This document shows, one piece after another, positions 37,353 to 50,200 of a stretch of DNA of 64,000 nt. How positions within the stretch are numbered: the first letter of the stretch is position 1; each line of letters begins with the position of its first letter. The position numbers and the translations under genes were made by a program. The stretch lies in the NCBI GenBank assembly GCA_026874595.1, contig CM049317.1, positions 43,674,401-43,738,400 of the forward strand, given 5' to 3'. The notes below the pieces were generated by a model. That model was not told where the DNA came from, ran no database searches, and worked only from the letters and a program-made list of their open reading frames with translations. This DNA is from Sipunculus nudus (taxonomy: Eukaryota; Annelida; Sipuncula; Golfingiida; Sipunculidae).

Positions 37353-40300
37353 CCTGTCATTATGCAAAATCTGAAAAAAATTATTAACTAGTTTTTTTCA
37401 AGATCATAGCAGACCGCTATGGAAATTTATATTGGAAGGCTTTGAAGATTTTTTTTACATTTGGTGGGTGGTTTCCACCTGGGGATATATTGTTTGTATC
37501 CAGTTCGGGTCACTGTATATTCTCTTCACCAGGCTTTTCCTCAATCCTTTCACCATTGTGTTAATAGGGCATGATCAATTGTTCTTAACTCTTTGTCTCA
37601 TTTTTATATGACAACTTTTATAAAATTTTTATAATTTTCTTTTTCTTTTCATTTAATGTATTTAAACTTTACCTGGATATTTTTTGGTCAGATGTGTTCA
37701 AATTATTCCATTTTCAATATTGTATATATAAACATCTATTTAAAAAGTTTTCTGCATGAAACAGAATATTTCTTGCTTTTCTAGTATTTTCATATGGGCA
37801 ATGTTCACAGGTATGCTTTAGGCCTTTGTTTTACACCTATGTATTTATTTCTTTGCTAGCTTCTACCTTAGAACTAGAGAGGGCGCCTTTGCCCATCTTC
37901 ACTGGTCTGGTGAAAGAGGCCCTCGAACAGAGGGACCCAAGCACTGTTTGGAACAAGTTGGTGCTCCAAACTGCCAAGCATTTCTTCCCCATGTTGCAGA
38001 ACCCTACCTCCTTCCACTATAAGATAATTGGGCAAAGAATGTACAAGCGATACCCTTGCATTGGGCTGCCAGGTGCTGGAAACCCATGGGTGAGTTTTGT
38101 TTTGTATTTATCCAGTCAAGTTAGCTCAGCTGACTTAAAGTCCACTGAGCAATAGGAATAGTTTGTCTGTCAACCATCTGTCCAGACAGCCGTTAACAGA
38201 GCACAAATCATAACCATGTAAGGGCTGGGATCATGAATCTGTGTGGTCTCCGACGTCCAAAACAGATCTCTAAGGATACCTGCATGAGGTTGTGTGATCT
38301 ATACTCCCCAAGTTACGGGGTGTGTTTGAGCACACAAGAAATACAGTTTCTTGTCAGTAAACTCTATACAAAATTTCTCAGGAAGGGTAGGATAGATTGT
38401 AATGAAATTTGGTAGGCTTATAGATCTTGATAATTGTTATCTGCTGCAAGTGACTTATGGTACCACTTGTATTATCTTAATTATACAAAATTTAACCTTT
38501 ATTTTTAGAAAGCAAAAATGCGGCTTATAACAGGCCACAAGTCATAAATATTGAAAAGATGGCTCCTGCTTCACATGGACACAGGCCTGATATAATGACC
38601 TAAGACCTGAAATGCGGTGGAAGTGACTTATATTCAACAAATTATGGCCTACCTTTTTATTTAAAAAAAAATTATCCATATAAACAAATTCAGTTGAGTG
38701 TTGTCACCCCTGGGACTCTAGTTTAGATGATGAGATTCTTAAACAGCAATTAATGGAAAACCAAAACTGATTTTTGCTTTATAACATTAATTTCTTCACA
38801 ACCATGTCAAAACTAACTGGTCTGTGGAAATCATTACTGATTTTTACTTTTCCACTGTTCTGTTACATGGGGGGGGGGGGGGGGCAAGTTTACTCTCAGC
38901 ATATTCTGAGGATATGAAAATCATTTTTGTGTATGAACTAATATCTATGCTTTCAGATGGCTTTCAATAAGACGTTGGCACAGAAAGTACGCCACATGAA
39001 ACATGATTTAAAAGCCCGTTCCAAAAAGGCCAAGCCACATCCACTTAAGGAGGTACAGCAGTATTGTGTTGGGCCTCAAGCTAACAAGAGACAATACTCT
39101 CTCAAATCTCCAGGTGAACTTTTAAATTTTGTATTCAAAGATGAAATTAGTAGGGAATTCTCCTGCAGGATTCCCTCTAGTCAATCTGTTAATGAGTATA
39201 GTTAATAATCAGCATATAATTTCTGTATTTTATGGTTTCCCAGACAAAAAGAATTAAATACTATGGTTTTGAACCAGTCGTTCCATGGCATTAGACTGAC
39301 AACTGCATGGTCACAAGAGCAAGAAGCCTATTTTAAATGGTTGCTGTTTGGCCTTGAATGTGCCCTGTAACCTCATGCATACCCTAACATGCATTTTAAA
39401 GGCCACTGCACAATGACCACAGGATCCATAAACTTCTAAATGGGGAACATCTCACAGTTGAAATAGACTCATTATAACTTAATTGAACTGGCTTTTGACC
39501 CCATTTATAACCTCGAGTCATATCCAGGCCACTGTATGGTAACCACTAGACCTAGAATTTGGGAGAATCTCATATTTAACGTAAGAATTTGCCATTATTA
39601 CCTATATATTTTTAGAAATCAATATATATAGCCTTCAGCAGAAGCTGACCTGCTTTTAACGGGGTATATCCAATGTCTAGGGATACCACTGTATGGCCAT
39701 TGCTAGTAATTCTATTTTTAAACTTGTTACAGCACTGCAGGTTGATGACAGCCAACAGGAAGAAGATACGGAAAGCCACCTGCAGGTCTTAAGAGAGGAG
39801 TGCAGGAAGGATCCTGACTGCCACAACACTGCCCATCTTAGGACTCTACTGAAGCACACACATGCCTTCAGACAGGATCTATTGAAGAACCACCATGGGG
39901 GTGACGTACAGCCCATCCTGGAACACTTTCCATGTTTGGACCAAATCGACTTTGTGAGTAATGTTTATGTAATGTTTCATCTTTTGCATGCATCTAACTA
40001 TAAACATGCTGTGGTTCCCTTTGATTTTACCAATTAGTGTGATCTTGCTAACCAGCTAATCATCATAGTCTTCTGAACAGTTTAATGAGAACTTGCTACA
40101 TCAATACACCAAATTATTCTTTCACAACTAAGCCTCACACTGAATTTGAAGAAAAAATACAAGTTGATCAGTGTCCTACATGAGATTTCTTCAAATACAA
40201 TGACAGGGTTACATTACTCTGATGAGCTCTAACCATGGAATACTAAGTAGTAAGATTAATTGTGGCCAGTTTATTGGGCTTTCAGTTAAGCATGTCTTTT

Positions 40301-43273
40301 GTTCTTATTCAATTGTCACAATGATTCAAACTTACATTAAATAACTGATCAGGGCTATGGTAAATATTAATTTTTGTTTGATAATATACATATATACATG
40401 AACCAGTAGATCTACATATGGATAAGTCAAACATAAAGTAAGTTAAAAACACTTTTCTTTAGGTAATGTACGACCTTGGACTAAAGTTTGGGCCAGAACG
40501 ATATGAAGAAATGTTTGAGAAAATCACTTGCTTGAGGGAGATGGCAGTGAAGTCCATGAAGAGTAAAGATGCTGTAGGCAGTTTTTAATAATATTTGTGA
40601 AATCCTTATAGAGACATTTGTTTTTTTAACACTTTTTAGCTCAGCTGACTGTAAGTCGACGGAGGTATAGGAATGGCACTTTGTCCGTCCGGCTCTCTGT
40701 CTGTCCGTTAGCAGGGCACAAATTGTAACTGCTGGACCTAGTATCTTATCACTTGACATCCAGGGAGGTCCATGAAAAATTTCCTTGGAAACCTGAAACA
40801 AGGTCTCTGTTACCTATATTCTTTGAGCTTTGGGGCTCTGAAGTACCCCCCCCCCCCCCCCCCCCCCCGGAATAACGGAAAATGTACCTGAACAACTAAT
40901 GCATTGATCACCATGACTCTTTGCGTGGAGGTTCACCATAGTGTTTCATCAGTTCCTGCAGACTGGTGGCACCACCTGTATTTTTTTTATTTTTTATGAT
41001 TCTTTTTCTCTATTTTTGATACCTTTAAAGATGTGGTCAGCAGTTAACAGGGCACAAATCGTAATGACTGGACCTAGAATCTTCTATCTTGACATGTAGG
41101 GAGGCCCATGAAAAGTTTCCTTGGAAACCTGAAATAAGGTCTCTGTTACTCATATATCCTTTAAGCTATGGGGCTCCCTAAGTATCGCCCAGAATAATGG
41201 AAAATTTGATACAAAATCTCAAGTATCTTAACAATTGTTGCATTGATCACCATGATTTTGTGCATGAATATTGTTCTTTGAATGTTTCATCAGTTTCTTT
41301 AGACTGGTCAGGCCAACTGTATTTTTTCGATTTTTTACGATTTTTGCTGGTCAGCTGACTGTAATCCACTGGTTCTAGAAGTACATAAATATCCTTACAA
41401 TCAAATTCAGCTGAGCATTGAGACCCATGGGTCTCCTAGTTTTATTCGTCTCACAGAAGAGTCAAGACTCGCACACTGCATGATGTCTGTAAACAGGTCT
41501 ATAATGGTGCATGTAACTCAAATTGCCTTTTACCATCATATAAAATCTGAACTGTAAACTTTGAATTTAATTCTGTAAGATGGCATTGACTTGAATATAA
41601 GTTACAATTACAGAAAAGTATTGTTTCTGTTTTATGTTGGAATGAATTTGAAGATTTCCCTGCAATCTCTTCACAGGACACATGCACAGACGAACTGACC
41701 AGCTGGAGAAGAATTGAGGACATAGTGCGTTTCACAAAAGGAAAAAGCAGGTCCAGCAGTGTGATTAAGATAATTGAGGTAAATATATATTTACTTATGA
41801 AAAATATATGTATGAATTAACATTGCAAAGAACTGCACTATGTTTTTACAGCCGCAGCAATGTACAATATTTAGGGACAAGTGTATCAGCAAGACCAGAT
41901 GGACTTCAAACAAACATTTTAGACTTTTTAACTCAGCTGTATTATAACTGTGAGTCAGATCTGAGCTATAGTGACATCCATCTTCTGTCAAGCTTGCTGT
42001 ACAGAGAGTACAAGTTGCAGCTGTTGGACCTAGGAACTTCTAACTCAAATTAAGGGAGGTCCTGGGGAAATCTGCTTGGAGACGTAAAATTAGGTCATGG
42101 TGACCTATTTTCTGCCAGCTATGAGACAAAAAACCATTTTCAGCACTGAAAGGTAGACTTTTCTTAGTATTCCAGGTTCTTCAACAAAATTTGTGTTGGT
42201 TCATAACATTATAGAATAATGTGCCTCATTAACATCTTTAAGACTATCACTATGCACAGTTTGAACAGAATCCCCCCTACTCCCAATTTCAAGTTCTTCA
42301 GAAATGTCACTTAAACTCGTTCATTTTTTTTGCAAATAGTCCATTTTGTCCATTTCATACAAATCTCTAGCATCTCCGTAATTTATCCAAGGGTTGCTAT
42401 GAAATTTGCTTTGCATGCTGACCTTAAATAGCTTCATTTTTTACATTAGGCTATTTTTTTAAATTTTTCATGCAAATTTTTGAGAACTGCTAATTATCAC
42501 AAATGTGTCAGTTATCTCAGCTATTGGCTGATGCATTTTACATTCCTACTTGTTTTTTCAACTGCCAGAATGAAACATCTGAGTTATAAGGATGGCCCTA
42601 TGCCACCTTCTATCTGTCTGGCTGCCAAGCCAGTTGCAGATGGTAATTATAAGGGCTGGTTCCTCAGATTTTGCAGTCGGGCATTATCTCGATTGTCTGT
42701 ATTGGCAATATGCTGTTCAAGCAAATATTAATTCTTGCTCCTATTAAAAAATCACTACTGCTTAAGAAATTGTGCTCTTTTGGTCCAAAAACCTCTTTCT
42801 GGTCATAATTTTAATGCTCCCGCAACCCAAGGAAGGCTGGGGGGGGGGGGGGGGCATTAAGTGTTAGCTTTTCATTAAGTCCATACGTACGTACATCCGT
42901 TCGTCACAGAATGTTGACCCATGGGTCACTTGTGTAGTGATGATATTTGTTTAATTGCTTTAAATTTTTGTATCTGTAGGAGGAGATGCTGCATGATGCT
43001 GTGGAGAAGAAACAGTACGTTGGACCCTCAATGCTTTTGGTCGAAAGAGAAGGGGCCATAACTGACATCAAGGTTGCTGTTGACAGTTCCTTAATCAGTT
43101 GTGCCACAACATCAGTTGACAATGCTTTAGTGCACCTCATTTGTGTATATTATAACTTTGATATCGAGTACCCCAGGGTGTACAGCCAGGTCCTCGACCT
43201 CATACACCCGTTTAGGGGTGTAACTTCACAGGGGTACAAGTTCCTTTTGAAAAACATTGAAAATACTTTGTGA
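36468..43273 (+). CDS. SAMD3-like multi-exon gene (cargo of the CACTG unit)
   Basis: Seven coding exons: 36,468-36,587; 37,860-38,089; 38,957-39,113; 39,733-39,953; 40,463-40,573; 41,677-41,778; 42,980-43,273. Phases agree at every junction, giving about 410 residues to TGA. An acidic N-terminal part (EAEPEGKAEEEQ) is followed by LPIFTGLVKEALEQRD, a basic block (QKVRHMKHDLKARSKK), an acidic-to-helical middle, and a C-terminal block (GPSMLLVER... IEYPRVYSQVLDLIHPF). These resemble the large, poorly characterised family annotated in fish and invertebrates as sterile alpha motif domain-containing protein 3-like; I saw no SAM domain in the part found. Function is unknown. The initiating exon is unresolved. 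Introns contain several host-type dispersed repeats. The reading frame looks intact, unlike nearby transposon genes. Confidence 0.72.
37860..38089 (+). CDS. SAMD3-like gene, exon with LPIF...NPW block
   Basis: Acceptor CTTTGCTAG, donor GTGAGT, phase 1 in and phase 0 out. It encodes LPIFTGLVKEALEQRD, HFFPMLQNPTSFHYKIIG and RYPCIGLPG, ending NPW. This is the part that looks most like the SAMD3-like family. Confidence 0.75.
38126..38430 (+). repeat. Dispersed repeat (AGCTCAGCTGACT family), copy 1
   Basis: It shares AGCTCAGCTGACTT, a CTGTC-rich stretch and GCACAAATCATAAC with copies at 40,636, 41,040 and 41,934. All lie in introns of the SAMD3-like gene. Confidence 0.65.
38957..39113 (+). CDS. 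SAMD3-like gene, basic exon
   Basis: The acceptor follows TGCTTTCAG; the donor is GTGAAC. It begins MAFNKTLAQKVRHMKHDLKA and is rich in Lys/Arg. The Met is internal to the spliced protein. Confidence 0.75.
39733..39953 (+). CDS. SAMD3-like gene, exon 4 found
   Basis: The acceptor follows TTGTTACAG; the donor is GTGAGT. It encodes a Gln/Glu-rich start (QVDDSQQEEDTES), then LRTLLKHTHAFRQDLL and PILEHFPCLDQIDF. Phase 1 in, phase 0 out. Confidence 0.75.
40463..40573 (+). CDS. SAMD3-like gene, exon 5 found
   Basis: The acceptor follows CTTTTCTTTAG. It encodes VMYDLGLKFGPERYEEMFEK and CLREMAVKSMK. The donor GTAGGC is acceptable, and the phase-0 exit fits the next exon. Confidence 0.7.
40636..41440 (+). 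repeat. Dispersed repeat, copies 2 and 3
   Basis: Two consecutive related copies (about 40,636-41,030 and 41,035-41,440) sharing GGGCACAAAT, GACCTAG, CATGAAAA-TTTCCTTGG and AAGGTCTCTGTTAC. The first contains a 23-base C run (40,846-40,868). Confidence 0.75.
41677..41778 (+). CDS. SAMD3-like gene, exon 6 found
   Basis: The acceptor follows TCTCTTCACAG; the donor is GTAAAT. It encodes DTCTDELTSWRRIEDIVRF and a Ser-rich stretch. Phase 0 on both sides. Confidence 0.7.
41934..42120 (+). repeat. Dispersed repeat, copy 4
   Basis: A diverged copy with CAGCTGTTGGACCTAGGAAC and GGGAGGTCCTGGGGAAA in intron 6. It has no G/C run. Confidence 0.55.
42980..43273 (+). CDS. SAMD3-like gene, terminal exon
   Basis: The acceptor follows TTGTATCTGTAG. 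It encodes EEMLHDAVEKKQYVGPSMLL, then TSVDNALVHLICVYYNFDIE and YPRVYSQVLDLIHPF, ending IENTL and TGA. The hydrophobic VDNALVHLICVYY...EYP pattern matches the conserved C-terminal block of the family as I recall it. Confidence 0.78.
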   Translation, partial: EEMLHDAVEKKQYVGPSMLLVEREGAITDIKVAVDSSLISCATTSVDNALVHLICVYYNFDIEYPRVYSQVLDLIHPFRGVTSQGYKFLLKNIENTL

Positions 43274-43389
43274 AATTGAAACATGTTTATGTTTTATTGG
43301 TTAAGATATATGATACAATTGGTCCCATCGGTCACACATGAGAACTGAGATATGAAGCTGCAAACTGTTTTACATACATGTTATTGATT

Positions 43390-46083
43390 CATGACATGAT
43401 ATGATACATGATACGATGTATGATACAATACATGATACGATGCATGGTATGATGTGTTTTAAGATGCATGATACGATGTATGATACAATACATGATATGA
43501 TGCATGGTATGATGTGTTTTAAGATACATGATACGATGTATGATACAAAACATGATACGATGCATGGTATGATGTTTTAAGATACATGATACGATGTATG
43601 ATACAATACATGATACGATACATGGTAGGATATGTGATACCATACATGATAAGACACATGATATGATATATTTAAGACAAATGATACGATGTATGATACA
43701 ATACGTGATACGATGCATGGTAGGATACATTATACGATGTATGATACAATACATGATACGATGCATGGTAGGATACATGATACCATACATGATAAGACAC
43801 ATGATATGATATATTTTAAACACATGATACGATGTATGATACAATACGTGATACGATGCTTGGTACGATGCGTTTTAAGATACATGATACAAGGCATGGT
43901 ATGATACATGACACGATGCATGGTATGACACGTATACGATTAGTGATACGATGTGTTTTAAGATGCATGATACAATGTATGATACAATACATAATACGAT
44001 GCATGGTATGATGTGTTTTAAGATACATGATATGATATATGATACAATACATGATATGATGCATGGTATGATGGGTTTTAAGATACATGATACGATGTAT
44101 GATAAAATACATGACACGATGCATGATACTTTACATGATATGATGCATGGCATGATATATAATATGATACTTGATACGATGTGTTTTAAGATACATGATA
44201 CGATGTATGATACAATACATGACACGATCCGTGATACTTTACATGATATGATGCATGGTATGATGTGTTTTAAGATGCATGATACGATGTATGATATAAT
44301 ACATGATACGATGCTTGGTACGATGCGTTTTAAGATACATGATACAAGGCATGGTATGATACATGACAAGATGCATGGTATGACACATATACGATTAGTG
44401 ATACGATGTGTTTTAAGATGCATGATACAATGTATGATACAATACATAATACGATGCATGGTATGATGTGTTTTAAGATACATGATATGATGTATGATAC
44501 AATACATGATATGATGCATGGTATGATGGGTTTTAAGATACATGATACGATGTATGATAAAATACATGACACGATGCATGATACTTTACATGATATGATG
44601 CATGGCATGATATATAATATGATACGTGATACGATGTGTTTTAAGATACATGATACGATGTATGATACAATACATGACACGATCCGTGATACTTTACATG
44701 ATATGATGCATGGTATGATGTGTTTTAAGATGCATGATACGATGTATGATATAATACATGATACGATGCATGGTATGATGTGTTTTAAGATACATGGTAA
44801 AATGTATGATACAATACATGATACGATGCATGGTATGATGTGTTTTAAGATGCATGATACGATGTATGATACAATACATGATATGATGCATGGTATGATG
44901 TGTTTTAAGATGCATGATACGATGTATGGTATGATGTGTTTTAAGATACATGGTACAATGTATGATACAATACATGATACAATGCATGGTATGATGTGTT
45001 TTAAGATGCATGATACGATGTATGACACAATACATGATATGATGCATGGTATGATGTGTTTTAAGATACATGATACGATGTATGATAAAATACATGACAC
45101 GATACATGACACTTTACGTGATATGATGCATGGCATGATATATGATATGATACGTTATACGATGTGTTTTAAGATACATGATATGATGTATGATACAATA
45201 CATGACACGATCCGTGATACTTTACATGATATGATGCATGGTATGATGTGTTTTAAGATACATGATATGATGTATGATACAATACATGATACGATACATG
45301 GTAGGATACGTGATACCATACATGATAAGACACATGATATGATATATTTAAGACACATGATACGATGTATGATGCATTACATGATACGATACATGGTGGG
45401 ATACGTGATACCATACATGATAAGACACATGATATGATATATTTAAGACACATGATACGATGTATGATGCAATACATGATACGATGCATGGTATGATGTG
45501 TTTTAAGATGCATGATATGATGTATGATACAATACATGACATGATACTTTACATGATATGATGCATGGTATGATGTGTTTTAAGATACATGATACAATGT
45601 ATGATACAATACATGATACGATACATGGTAGGAAACGTGATACCATACATGATAAGACACATGATATGATATATTTAAGATACATGATACTATGTATGAT
45701 ACAATACATGATACGATGCATGGTATATGTTTTTTTAAGATACATGATACGATGTATGGTACAATACATGATACGATGCATGGTAGGATACATGATAAGA
45801 CGCATGATATGATATATTTAAGACACATGATACCATGTATGATGCAATACATGATACGATACATGATACGATCTATGAAACAATGCATGATACTATACAT
45901 GATACTATACGTTTTAAGATACATGATACAATGTATGATACAATACATGATACAATGCATGGTATGATACATGATATGTTTTAAGATACATGATACGATG
46001 TATGATACAAAACATGATAGTTTTAAATACATGATACTATGTATGATACATTACAGGATACGATACATGATACGATTCATGTT
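43390..46083. repeat. 2.7-kb satellite of 60-bp units
   Basis: Head-to-tail 60-bp units containing GATACATGATACGATG, TATGATACAATACATG and GCATGGTATGATG, usually ending TGTGTTTTAAGAT. Higher-order blocks and partial units are mixed in. Because 60 is a multiple of three and stop codons are rare in some frames, long ORFs run through it on both strands (up to 343 codons). These have a 20-residue His/Met/Asp-rich period with no domain and should not be taken as genes. The array starts about 117 bp after the SAMD3-like stop codon. Confidence 0.95.
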
Positions 46084-46339
46084 AGTACACATCATATCGA
46101 GTGTAGCAAACAGTTTTACATATATGTTATTGTGTAGATCTGTAACATTAACAGATTTGCAAGTTCTATATATTTTTATAATCTTATTTTTATAATTATT
46201 TTGTATGTAGCTCATTCATCCAGTTTATACCTGAAAGACGTTCCAAATTTAAGATTTTATGCATGAGTGAACAGAATTGTTTTCAGATCAAAATACTATT
46301 TTTTTCTTCCACTTGAATATATTATTAGTATTAGACAAA

Positions 46340-46635
46340 CTTGAATGGAAGTGTTCAAGGGGTGAACAATGAACGCTTAAAAGTGTTCATTTTTCAAAAT
46401 GAACACCTTAAAGTGTTCAAATTCTGTTTCACGGTTTGAACACTTTCAGGTGTTCATTTTTTGAACACTTCAACAGTGTTCATAATGCTGTGTATAAAGT
46501 GTTCAGATGAAATAAACACGAGGGTTTATTATTTTAACACAGGCGTTCATTTTATTTTTGAACACATGTGTGCTAAAACTGTTTCAGATAAGTGTTCAAA
46601 AAAGTGTTCAGAAGAGCTCCCTAGATTTTACAGTG
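46340..46635. repeat. Right subterminal repeat zone
   Basis: At least ten copies of GTGTTCA/TGAACAC in both orientations, leading to the terminal CTAGATTTTACAGTG. The counterpart of the left zone. Confidence 0.8.
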
Positions 46636-47246
46636 TACGTTCACGGAGGCCTGGAACAAGGCCTTACGTCATCGTCCCACAGTATACCGCGCTAAATAAC
46701 AACAGAACCACGTGTAAGGATGTTTACGCGTGTTAGTTTGCATGCTCACTTCGAAACACCGTGATTTAATACTCGTCAGTTGTTGGCAAATTTAAGAATA
46801 ATGCTTATTTTTTCATGCAGTGCCTTAAAATATGCCGTAATGGGATTTTCTTGACGGTTTCTGAACAAAAATAAGCATATTTAAAGCGGTTTCTACACCA
46901 TTAAAAACAAAGTCAAGACGCGGGGCATTGCATGGCATTGGAAAGCGACACATTTACCCATGTTAGATGTCTGCGTTTCGGAAGTTCCTTCTGCGGCATT
47001 TTAATAAGACATGTCACTTAACTGCTTTGGTATGTGAACAATCACTGTGCCTAACGATTTTGATATGCCGCGCCTATGAGTATATTTAATTTGACATCGA
47101 GATGTCTGCATATTTGCTATTTCGAGCCGGGTATTACCCGAGCCGGGTATCTGCCAAAGATATTTTGATGGAGTTTTGTTGTTTTACATTAAAACAAGGG
47201 GGGGGGGGAGGGTAATAAATAGTCTTTTTCGACCATCCAAAGGATC

Positions 47247-47289
<43 letters not shown>

Positions 47290-50200
47290 TAATAAACCAA
47301 ACAAAAAAAGTCTTATCTGTCATGTATAATCTTGAGGTCAAATGTTCTTCAATTTGGACTCTCTTTGAATTTTCTGCTATATAATATTTCCATTCACGAT
47401 GGGGGGGGGGGGGGGGGGGGCAGTATGAGTATAGCTGGCAGTGGTTCACAACAATACAGTTCCACCTGCTCCAGGTCAAACGTCTACTATCAGCAGTATA
47501 TTATTGACAGTTATCGTTTTGCGGAATTAACTCATTTATATTTAAGAGATATATGTGACCCGATGACATTAAAGGATCATTATAGGTTCAGTTGAACATA
47601 TATGGTGTACGATTTTTTAAAAAGAGCTGGTTTAGGGTGTCCCTTTCGAGCAGTTGCGAAAATGTCAAAGGAATATATTATATCAGTAAAGAGGAATTCT
47701 CTCACAAATATCCGGCGAAGTGAAATCGTCATTAAACTGGAAATACAATAGGATTTCGTTCATCTGCATCTGTCTCAATCAATCGCCATTCACACTGACC
47801 AGTACTTTAGAACCGTCATGCAAACTTGGCTTACAATACTTATAAAAATCATTAATGTCTTGAAATTTTTCACAACTCCATCCACAGCTCAATATGATAC
47901 TGAAAAGGAGAGCAAAACTAATTTGATAACAAGAGATTATACCATTAGTGAAGTTAATTACGTGTTTTCTTTTTCAGTGTATTTGGATTCTTTGGCCAGT
48001 CCCCAATCATGTCAGCCAAAGTCCCGATTTCCTGATAACAACGACTACCTCTCCTGTCAAATCAAGTTTACAGCCATCCAGACCCCCTGACCCAGCTAAT
48101 GACTTGTCTAAGATTTGAACAGTTGTATGATTTTTAATTACTCAAATGAATGGGCTGCCTATTCTTTCTTTGTTATTTTGTATGTTCACAATCCGAATCA
48201 GGATTTGGGCTGGTATTCTGATGAATTTTAGACTTTTAAAAATTATATGTTGAGAACAAAAGTTTAACTTTGAATATTGTATTTTATTCCAAAATGTAAA
48301 AGGAAATGAAAAAAAAGACCTTATGTATTCTGTCCAAGTCTTGCAGAATACTTGGTATTAATATATATACTCCAGATAAATATATATACTCTAGAAGATT
48401 TCTATCAAATATAAACAGTGTTTTTAATTAAAATTTGAATGTCTGAGCTAAAAATGCCATTAAAAATATATTTCAAATGTTTTAATTTAAAAATTATGAG
48501 TAGACGGTCTACTATGGTCCTTTTTATGTTTAAATTACAACAATGCATGCAAATCCTCATATTCAGATTTGTTTTATGGAACTAAAAATTACTTCGCCTC
48601 CCAGTGGTTTCAGCCAAAGAAGGGTATCCCCAGTTTGGTTGTCTTCTTTTTAATTTATTTTTCAGACTTTAGGGCTGTATAATTTAAGCGATGACTTTTG
48701 ACGCGCCACTTTACATTATAAAAGTTAGTTCTTTTTATCTCAGGTAATGCCTGTGTAACAAAACTTATAAAATCAATAAAAAAACATATATACAAATTTT
48801 ATGAAGTTTTATTTACTTTTATTTTAAAAGTTAAAGCTTCAAGTTTACTTATGTAACTTCATTTAAGTCGCATTAAAGAGTACACGACGTATTGCCCCTT
48901 GTCGTTTACATGGAATCTTAACATCAAAGTTTTACTCTGCCCCTAAAGCTGATGTATACCCTAATTAAAAACAAAATATTCACTTATTCAATAACATGAA
49001 GAAGCTTTAAATTGTTAACTAATAGGCTGAATGACAAACTAACGTTTTCAATCGATTTGGCTCATCAAATTAATGATTAAAACTAATCTTGCCTCTTTAC
49101 ATCCCAAATAACTTTTACGTCTTAAATTTATATACCTTTATATATTTTAAACTTTTAATTTTATAATTTGAAGGTAAAACATTCTAAATAGAGTTTTGAA
49201 ATTAATTTTAATGGATTAAGCACATCATAATTAGGTAATGGTAGCTCTGATTGAATTTGGTAGTAAAAATGTCTCCACATAACAATTTCATAGAGTGAAC
49301 CTCTGACATTAACTCATACATATTTTCAAGAAGTTATGTACCGAGATAAGATAATAAAATTGCCGATTTCATGCCTTTTGGACATTTTTCCAGAGGGGTA
49401 ATGTTTTGATATATGATCTCCATGAATCACTTTAACAGAAAATGGCATCAAACCTAATAACGAAGGGGTTGCAGCAAAACTTAAAATTACAGGATTGGTC
49501 CCGGGACTACTCAGAGAAATGTGGTAAATGAATTATGCGGGACGGACGGACTGGAGGGAAATCAGAAAATTACACGATCAGCAAAACTTGAGCTCCCGTG
49601 GAAACATCAGTTTGAAAATAATTCTATTCAATAAAGTATGCATTGAGTTAAACTGGATCCAAGGAATCCTTGCATATGATTTCTAGGATAAAGTTTTCTT
49701 ATTTACTGACTTATCTGATCAAACGTGAAAAACATAATTTTGGAAAGCAGAAATTCCTAAAACATAGGTGGTGCCACCTGCAGGTGAAAATCACATGTCA
49801 TTCATGTGCCGAGTAAGTGTGTAAAATTTGGTGAAGAAAGCAGCAAGGGTCTTAGAGATATATGGTAAAAGAATGGAGCGGGGCGGACGGACGGACAGCC
49901 GTACGGACGGACGCGGACCATTTTAGTAGTCCTCCCTCATATGGCCAAGGACTAAAAAAGTGCGAAAAATGCCTATAGATCCTGAAACCATTGCCAAACA
50001 ATGTTTGAATTTGATATCTTGAATAGTTTGTTGGTGTTGTCTAGATACTCAAACGAACAGTACTTGTAGGAAAAATAAGAACTTGCACATTGTGTTATAA
50101 TAATACAAAATGCGAAATTATGTATATAGTTTCTTTCATGTACTGTGTGCTGATACGAATATTTGTATTGATAAATTGCTTTCCTGTTCTATATTAATGA

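Larger units (their letters stand above)
34245..46635. mobile_element. CACTG-ended DNA transposon-like unit carrying a SAMD3-like gene
   Basis: The left end CACTGTAAAAAGTAG and right end CTAGATTTTACAGTG form an inverted pair (13 of 15). TA flanks both sides (34,243-34,244 and 46,636-46,637). Both ends carry clusters of subterminal AGTGTTCA/AACGCTTGCGTTCA-type repeats in both orientations (about 34,270-34,400 plus 34,700-34,730; 46,340-46,610). The left end cuts into a gypsy pol remnant. CACTG termini with dense subterminal repeats recall the CMC/EnSpm group; this is inference from termini only. No transposase was seen. The cargo is the intron-containing gene at 36,468-43,273 and a large satellite. 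Two unrelated small elements flanking an ordinary gene is the main alternative, though neither end region has its own opposite terminus. Confidence 0.58.

Noticed and set aside
44406-45437. 343-codon plus-strand ORF and overlapping minus-strand ORFs (up to 268 codons)
   Set aside because: They run through a 60-bp satellite whose unit is a multiple of three; the peptides are a 20-residue low-complexity repeat and both strands are equally open.
46636-46736. Continuation of the gypsy pol gene to the right of the CACTG unit
   Set aside because: Open sequence here has a vague PYVIVPQ-like hint but no recognisable integrase motif, so I did not use it to prove the insertion.
47332-47595. Plus-strand ORF with a poly-glycine run
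   Set aside because: The frame crosses a 20-base G homopolymer of uncertain length and shows no domain.
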